A stretch of DNA of 64,000 nt from Martelella alba (lineage in GTDB: Bacteria > Pseudomonadota > Gammaproteobacteria > Enterobacterales > Enterobacteriaceae). The stretch covers positions 33,987-97,986 of the forward strand of contig NZ_SZPQ01000024.1 in assembly GCF_005217455.1 (NCBI RefSeq), in the 5' to 3' direction. Shown here piece after piece: positions 59,486 to 64,000 of the stretch; position 1 is the first letter of the stretch; every line of letters starts with the position of its first letter. The notes under the pieces are model-generated. The model was not told where the DNA came from and made no database searches. It saw only the letters and a list, made by a program, of their open reading frames with translations. A program made the translations under genes and the position numbers.

Positions 59486-59638
59486 TTAATGGTTGGCACT
59501 TTCTTCTCCATCAAACCTAAAGCGATTCGATGGTGGCAGTTCTTCCTCAAAAAGGACGAGTGCCGTTAAATCTTTAATTGAGTTGCCTTGTTCAACTTCA
59601 ACGCCGTTAACCCCGGCTTTCAGTGCGAAATATCGATG
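59486..59638 (-). pseudogene. 3' remnant of an upstream partner gene
   Basis: A minus-strand frame without start codon reads RYFALKAGVNGVEVEQGNSI, KDLTALVLFEEELPPSNRFR and FDGEESANH, ending TAA at 59486. It has coding character and lies directly upstream, in the same frame, of the IEVKDYR pseudogene. It looks like the end of a partner gene. The family is not recognised. Confidence 0.45.
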
Positions 59639-59724
59639 TTTTAAAGATCAAAAATACGCTTAGACGCCGATAACATAAAAATCGGGAGAGTGACGCATGG
59701 GAAGCGGCAGGGATTGTAGCCCTC

Positions 59725-59818
59725 ATACCTCAAGTCGTATCGTGGCGACAAACGGGCGGCAAATGGGCCGGGAACGAATATGACTAAAAAAGAGACAATG
59801 CGAAGTATGGCGAGTATA
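59725..59818 (+). repeat. ERIC element, diverged
   Basis: ATACCTCAAGTCGTATCGTG, then GCGACAAACGGGCGGC..., and the right end GACAATGCGAAGTATGGCGAGTATA frame a degraded ERIC of about 94 bp. It ends at the ATG of a short upstream extension of the VOC gene (59821). Confidence 0.6.
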
Positions 59819-59886
59819 GTATGAATGCAACGATAGCCCTTATTGGGCGAAATCCGCTATTCTTCACCTCGCCATGCTGGAAAATC

Positions 59887-60276
59887 ATGCTTATCCAACA
59901 TCTACGAATCGCACGCCCAGTGAGTAACCTTGCAAGAAGTTGCCAGATGTACTGCCGGGGCCTTGAACTGGATAAATTAGGCTCATTCGCCGACCATGCC
60001 GGTTTCAGCGGGTATATGCTGGGCCGTAAAGGGTTGGGCTGGCATTTGGAGTTTACCTTATGCCATGACCATCCGGTTGCGCCTTCTGCTTCCATGGAGG
60101 ATTTACTGGTTTTGTATCTCCCTCATGCCGATGTCTGGAATGCCGCGTGCGCGAATATGGATAACGCCGGATTCGCCAGAGTACTTTCGTTTAATCCCTA
60201 CTGGGATATCAAGGGCATCACGTTTCAGGACAATGATGGATACCGGGTCGTTTTGCAAAATAGTCAATGGGAATAA
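59887..60276 (+). CDS. VOC (glyoxalase/bleomycin-resistance) superfamily protein, YycE-like
   Basis: The 129-residue product matches the VOC fold pattern of YycE-like proteins: IQHLRIARPVSNLARSCQMY at the start, a beta-strand GYMLGRKGLGWHLEFT, and WDIKGITFQDNDGYRVVLQN at the end. The frame extends to an ATG at 59821 beside an ERIC element, but ATG 59887 starts the domain. Metal or substrate is unknown. Both upstream and downstream flanks are ERIC elements. Confidence 0.7.
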   Translation: MLIQHLRIARPVSNLARSCQMYCRGLELDKLGSFADHAGFSGYMLGRKGLGWHLEFTLCHDHPVAPSASMEDLLVLYLPHADVWNAACANMDNAGFARVLSFNPYWDIKGITFQDNDGYRVVLQNSQWE

Positions 60277-60340
60277 CACACTTTGCACTAAAACCGTCGC
60301 CGTATGGAAAGCGCTGGGCATATTCCCGCGCGCTGGCCGA

Positions 60341-60460
60341 TATACTTTGAATACGACAAGTTGCATCGCGGCGACAAGCGAGCTTCCAGGCGCGGCGATC
60401 ATTCTGTGACTGGGGCGGGCGCCGTCGACAAAACGGCAACGCGAAGTATGACGAGTCTAT
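60341..60460 (+). repeat. Full-length ERIC element upstream of the GNAT gene
   Basis: A 120-bp element runs TATACTTTGAATACGACAAG, TTGCATCGCGGCGACAAGCG, then TGTGACTGGGGCGGGCGCCG and GGCAACGCGAAGTATGACGA-GTCTA. The GTGACTGGGGCG core is the conserved ERIC2 segment. It ends 12 bp before the GNAT start, whose leader therefore begins inside or after the element. Confidence 0.85.
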
Positions 60461-60472
60461 GCAGGAGAACCC

Positions 60473-60994
60473 ATGAACACGAAAATAAGGCTTGCATCGC
60501 CCGACGAAGCGAACGAATTGTGGAATATCAGAAATCAGGCCATTCGACATGGATGCGCATCAAGCTATGCGGCTTCGGTGATTCTTGCCTGGACGCCGGA
60601 CGATATGCCCGATAGCTTTAGGCAGTTGATTGATGAAAATACTTTTTTCGTTGCCGAAAATTCTAAAGGGAAACCCCTCGCCACCGGCTTTCTTGATCTT
60701 TCCCGTCACAGTGTGGAAGCTATCTGCACGCTGCCTGCCTATATGGGCAAGGGACTGGCCAGAGCGATTATCAACGCAATAAAAAAGGAGGCCGGGAACC
60801 GGGGTTTTACTTATCTTACTCTCTCTTCGACACCTAATGCGGTCTCCTTTTATTTAAAACAGGGGTTTGTTATCGTTAGTAAATCTTTATATCCCTCGAA
60901 ACTTGCCGGTACGCATTTAGCATGTTTCAATATGAAAATAAACCTCAATGCCTTAAATAATTCGGATGATTCTGCGGCGGCAGATGAGCGGTAA
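60473..60994 (+). CDS. GNAT family N-acetyltransferase
   Basis: The 173-residue protein has the GNAT core with the acetyl-CoA-binding motif ICTLPAYMGKGLARAIINAI (about 83-102) and the C-terminal LTLSSTPNAVSFYLKQGFVI, typical of the YafP/PhnO-like group. ATG 60473 has AGGAG upstream. The substrate is unknown. The 3' end, from the codons for KQGF onward and about 35 bp past the stop, is present again in diverged form at 63666-63841. Confidence 0.85.
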   Translation: MNTKIRLASPDEANELWNIRNQAIRHGCASSYAASVILAWTPDDMPDSFRQLIDENTFFVAENSKGKPLATGFLDLSRHSVEAICTLPAYMGKGLARAIINAIKKEAGNRGFTYLTLSSTPNAVSFYLKQGFVIVSKSLYPSKLAGTHLACFNMKINLNALNNSDDSAAADER

Positions 60995-61354
60995 ACGGGT
61001 CGGGAACGGAATTGAATCGCCTGCGCCCTACCGTCGCGCCTGAACAAGTTGACATCCGCCCTGCCCCGCAGGACCGGTTTTCAACGGCGTGCCGAATAAA
61101 TCATCCTACTCGCCGGCCAATACCTGATTAACGGCCTGGCGATTATTCTGGAAAGTTTCAAGATTTTTTTAGTCCGCGAATCAATCAGTGTCGATGCATT
61201 ATGGCTCTCCAAGCTCCAGTCTGATAAAGGCGCTGGCGCAAAGCTGAAAGGGGGCTTTTGCCCGGCAACAAACGGGCCTTTTGTCATCTTTACTGTACCC
61301 GTGCCGTTGCAAGAGGAAACGCGCTCCAGCAACGGGGCCGGTTATTTTTCACAT
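60995..61354. other. Intergenic region without recognised gene
   Basis: Here the first 40 bp are part of the segment duplicated at 63805-63841. The rest contains a possible hairpin (AAAAGGCCCGTTTGTTG on the minus strand near 61270-61290) and uninterrupted but unrecognised reading frames. I see no supported gene. Confidence 0.35.
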
Positions 61355-62104
61355 TCAAACCTGCGCCATGCCACCATCGACAAACAGTTCGATGCCATTA
61401 ACAAAGCTTGCCGAATCGGATGCAAGAAAAGCCACTGCTTTGCCAATTTCCGCCGCTTCACCCAGGCGTCCAAGAGGAACCTGAGCCGCCAGTGCATCGT
61501 ATAACCTCTGCCGGTGTTCGTCAGGCACCAGTCCACCCAGGCCCGGGGTACGTATTGGGCCAGGGCTGACAACATTCACCCGGATATTGCGCACTTTCAG
61601 GTCTACCACCCAGGAACGGGCAAAATTGCGTACTGCGGCTTTGCTGGCGCTGTAAACACTGAAACTGGCGGTCCCCTGAACCGAAGTGGTTGAACCCGTG
61701 AGGATGACGGATGCACCGTCAGTCAACAATGGCAATGCTTTTTGCACAGTGAATAACACCCCACGTACGTTAGTGTCAAAAATCGCATCAAAATGCGCTT
61801 CCGTAATTTCGCCCAGTGGCAACATATCGCCACCCCCTGCGTTAGCGAAGAGGATATCCAGATGCCCGGCACTTTTCGCAATTTGCGCATAAACCTTATC
61901 CAGGTCGGCCAGTACTGACGCATCGGCGCGAATACCGATTACGCCGCCACCGATATCCGCGACAGCCGAATCCAATACGTCCTGGCGGCGACCAGTGATA
62001 ACTACCCGTGCGCCCTGTGCCGCCAATTCTTTCGCCGTCGCCAGGCCAATGCCGCTGGTGCCACCGGTAACCAATGCGATTTTGCCGTTCAATTGTTTGC
62101 TCAT
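61355..62104 (-). CDS. Short-chain dehydrogenase/reductase
   Basis: The 249-residue protein is a classical SDR. The NAD(P)-binding TGGTSGIG is at 14-21, NAGGG near 89, the catalytic Ser in ILTGSTTS near 140, and YSASK with Tyr and Lys near 153-157. Arg39/40 after the second strand (TGRRQD) suggest NADP(H). The ATG at 62104 is preferred (GAGGAAACGAAA upstream) over the start at 62284. It is divergent from a lysR gene that probably regulates it. Confidence 0.92.
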   Translation of the reverse strand: MSKQLNGKIALVTGGTSGIGLATAKELAAQGARVVITGRRQDVLDSAVADIGGGVIGIRADASVLADLDKVYAQIAKSAGHLDILFANAGGGDMLPLGEITEAHFDAIFDTNVRGVLFTVQKALPLLTDGASVILTGSTTSVQGTASFSVYSASKAAVRNFARSWVVDLKVRNIRVNVVSPGPIRTPGLGGLVPDEHRQRLYDALAAQVPLGRLGEAAEIGKAVAFLASDSASFVNGIELFVDGGMAQV

Positions 62105-62265
62105 TTTCGTTTCCTCAATTTTGATGGTCGGATTCATCAGTAAGCCCCGGTATGCGGGGTATGGCGCTACAGTACCGCCGTCAGTTTTATTGAAAAATAG
62201 CGAAAAATAAAAATGACTATTCATATTTGTGTATAATCGAGCAAGATCTATATGCGGAGAAAACG
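62105..62265. promoter_or_regulatory. Divergent SDR / lysR control region
   Basis: A 161-bp AT-rich gap. TATAAT at 62232-62237 is a likely -10 for the lysR gene; AAAATAAAAATGACTATTCA at 62207-62226 is the likely LysR-binding area. The specific operator is not defined. Confidence 0.45.
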
Positions 62266-63180
62266 ATGGACCAACTGGTGGCAATGCGGGTATTTGCCCG
62301 GGTTGTGGAAGCGGGAAATTTCACCCGGGCGGCGGACTCACTGGATATGCCCAACGCCACAGTAAGTAAATTGATTCAGGAACTGGAGTCTCATCTCGGC
62401 GTCCGTTTGCTGCAACGTACTACCCGCCGCGTAACGGTAACGCCGGAAGGCCATGAATATTATGAAAAGAGCACACGGATACTGCGCGATCTGGAAGATA
62501 TCGACAACGCATTCAATACCGCGCGAAGCAAACCGCGTGGTGCGTTACGTGTTGATATCGGCGGTTCCGCCGCCTGTGATGTATTGATTCCCGCCCTGCC
62601 GGATTTTCTGGCACGTTATCCCGATATTCGCCTTGATTTAGGCGTTTCGGACCGCTCCGTTGACCTGATTAGCGATAATGTGGATTGCGTTATCCGCGGT
62701 GGCCCGCTGGAGAATTCTTCTCTTATTGCGCGCTATATTGGCTCGGCGACGTTTGTCACCTGCGCTACCCCGTTTTACCTCAAATGCTATGGCACACCGG
62801 CCACCCCTGAAGAACTGAAAAACGGACACCGTCTGGTGAGCTATCTGTCGCCGCAAAATGGCAAGGCCACCCCTTTTCGCTTCGAACGCCAAGGGGAAAA
62901 AAAAGAAATTAAAATCGACCACCGTATTGGGGTCAACGAAAGCAATGCCCACCTGTCCGCTGCCCTGGCCGGGATAGGTCTTGTTCAGACATTTCGCTAT
63001 TGTGCCGGTAAGGCAATAAAAGAAGGGATGTTGACTGAAATCTTGCAGGAATGGCGCCCGGAGCCCTATCCTTTCCATGTCGTTTACCCACAAAATCGCC
63101 ACGTCACACACCGGTTACGTGTATTTATCGAATGGCTGCTGGAAATCTTTCCCCAGCGCGTGGCGGGAGAATCGCACTAA
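62266..63180 (+). CDS. LysR family transcriptional regulator
   Basis: The 304-residue protein starts [20 protein letters not shown], with the helix-turn-helix [20 protein letters not shown] (about 19-38) and a LysR substrate domain. It belongs to the subgroup that regulates adjacent SDR or quinone reductases. ATG 62266 has GGAG seven bases upstream. It is divergent from the SDR gene at 61355-62104. Confidence 0.92.
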   Translation: MDQLVAMRVFARVVEAGNFTRAADSLDMPNATVSKLIQELESHLGVRLLQRTTRRVTVTPEGHEYYEKSTRILRDLEDIDNAFNTARSKPRGALRVDIGGSAACDVLIPALPDFLARYPDIRLDLGVSDRSVDLISDNVDCVIRGGPLENSSLIARYIGSATFVTCATPFYLKCYGTPATPEELKNGHRLVSYLSPQNGKATPFRFERQGEKKEIKIDHRIGVNESNAHLSAALAGIGLVQTFRYCAGKAIKEGMLTEILQEWRPEPYPFHVVYPQNRHVTHRLRVFIEWLLEIFPQRVAGESH

Positions 63181-63540
63181 CCCCATGCCGTCTTCCGGGT
63201 CATTGTTAAGGTCGTAATTGATAAGGTGCAGGGTGAATGCTCACAGAGCGGAATAAACAAACCCGCGTGAACGGCGCCCACATACTTATGTAGAGATTTT
63301 CGGTGCGTTCTCGCGGTAGCCGCTTTCCAGCCGCATATCGCTTTTTAGGGCCAGAGCCATTGCCGCGTAACCCGTGAGAGCGCGCGCATTCCCGCTATAC
63401 TCGTCATACTTTATCATCACCCGTAATGAGTAAAAGCAGCCGTTGCGCTATGCGCTGACTTACACGCAATCTGTTTCTGGGCATCCTGGCTATGAGCGGC
63501 GATGTCAGTAAAACGGATTTAATGTCGTCTCCTTTTCTAC
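63181..63540. other. Gene-poor region after lysR
   Basis: No gene is supported. At 63396-63415 TATACTCGTCATACTTTATC is the end of an ERIC element in reverse orientation, without the rest. The remaining sequence is unremarkable. Confidence 0.4.
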
Positions 63541-63662
63541 TCTAAATAATTCAAGTCGCATCGCGGCGGCAAGGGAGTCAGTCCCCAGGAGCATGGATCG
63601 CGATGTGACTGGGGCGAGCAAGCGCAGCCAGCAAAGAGGCAGCTTGACGTATGACGAGTATA
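63541..63662 (+). repeat. Full-length ERIC element
   Basis: A 122-bp ERIC runs TCTAAATAATTCAAGTCGCA, TCGCGGCGGCAAGGGAGTCA, then CCCCAGGAGCATGGATCG, TGTGACTGGGGCGAGCAAGC and the end GCTTGACGTATGACGAGTAT. Both conserved ERIC1R and ERIC2 core blocks are there. Its right end lies 4 bp from the truncated copy of the GNAT 3' end. Confidence 0.9.
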
Positions 63663-63665
63663 GTG

Positions 63666-63804
63666 AAAACAGGTTTTTGTTATCGTGGGCGAATCTGTAT
63701 CTCCCTCGAAACTCGCCGGGACACATTTAGCACGTATCAATATGAAAGTAAATCTCAATGCTTTGAATAATCCGGATGGTTTCGCAGCGGCAGATAAGCG
63801 GTAA
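63666..63804 (+). pseudogene. Duplicated 3' end of the GNAT gene
   Basis: The sequence codes FVIVGESVSPSKLAGTHLAR, INMKVNLNALNNPDGFAAAD and KR before TAA at 63802-63804, closely matching the GNAT C-terminus FVIVSKSLYPSKLAGTHLAC, FNMKINLNALNNSDDSAAAD and ER. DNA similarity continues about 37 bp past the stop. The 5' limit coincides with the end of an ERIC element. It has no start and is a truncated paralogous fragment. Confidence 0.82.
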
Positions 63805-63841
63805 AGGGGTCGGGAACAGCGTTGAATCGCCAGCGCCCTAC

Positions 63842-64000
63842 CTTAAAATGAAGAATTTTTTTGTCAAAACCGGACAAAGGCCGTGGGGCGCAATAACGTC
63901 AGGCGATATACAGCATCGTTCGCATTGAGTAGGCCCCCTGCGAAACCAGACAGTAGAAGTCTCTTAACTTAAGAGATAGGCTTGGATACATGTCTAACAC
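63842..64000. other. End region with palindrome
   Basis: No gene is seen. At 63960-63976 TCTCTTAACTTAAGAGA is a perfect 8-bp-arm palindrome around one central base. The window ends before its context is clear. Confidence 0.35.

Noticed and set aside
61081..61332. 83-codon minus-strand frame between GNAT and SDR genes
   Set aside because: It has no ribosome site or recognisable family, and an equally open frame lies on the other strand.

Overview
The window is about 64 kb of a GC-rich enterobacterial chromosome. The order parE-yqiA-cpdA-yqiB-nudF / tolC-ygiB-ygiC / ygiD, then ribB / ubiK / hldE-glnE-ygiF / ygiM-cca / uppP / folB / plsY / tsaD / rpsU-dnaG-rpoD / mug / tRNA-Ile2 is the E. coli-type backbone and the proteins read as close enterobacterial orthologues. 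The complete methionine salvage genes, numerous ERIC repeats, high GC and decaying genes point to a non-Escherichia member of Enterobacterales (a Sodalis-, Serratia- or Yersinia-like lineage). The species is not settled by what I can see.

Layout. 1-750: 3' end of glpT and a 27-residue YohP-like membrane peptide. 921-5171: methionine salvage, with mtnK and mtnA divergent across a four-box MetJ operator and mtnBCD as a translationally coupled operon with a weaker MetJ-like operator. 5411-20755: a catabolic region of two opposed transcription units. The minus-strand unit is iclR-OPT transporter-DUF1177-AroM-pepE-Asp/Glu racemase. The plus-strand unit is DgcN-like (DUF1611)-gsiABCD-like peptide ABC transporter-P1 aminopeptidase-M55 D-aminopeptidase, with a divergent lysR. 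Together they look like import and dismantling of unusual peptides rich in D-residues or acidic residues. 20842-49271: core genome, including an FMN riboswitch before ribB and an ERIC element inside the rpsU-dnaG-rpoD operon. 49455-51330: a TetR/NTF2-like pair with clear operators, mug and tRNA-Ile2(CAU).

51331-64000 is an accessory region immediately 3' of the tRNA. It starts with a 186/P2-type prophage remnant: a gpE/E' fragment with its slippery heptamer, a truncated portal gene, and a cos site identical to the 186 cohesive end as I remember it. Next is an AT-rich three-gene unit encoding an orphan type VI secretion Hcp, a two-helix membrane peptide and a 230-residue protein with a hydrophobic hairpin. 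I read this as a candidate Hcp-delivered pore-forming effector with its immunity protein. Then come an IS110/IS1111-type element, an IS630-type element whose first catalytic Asp seems to be Ala, and a mosaic of intact genes (GlxA-type regulator, phosphoesterase, VOC protein, GNAT, SDR, LysR), gene fragments and ERIC elements. One fragment is a duplicated 3' end of the GNAT gene joined directly to an ERIC.

The most interesting parts are the orphan Hcp module, the paired D-/unusual-peptide operons, and the ERIC activity, which touches the rpsU operon and several accessory genes.
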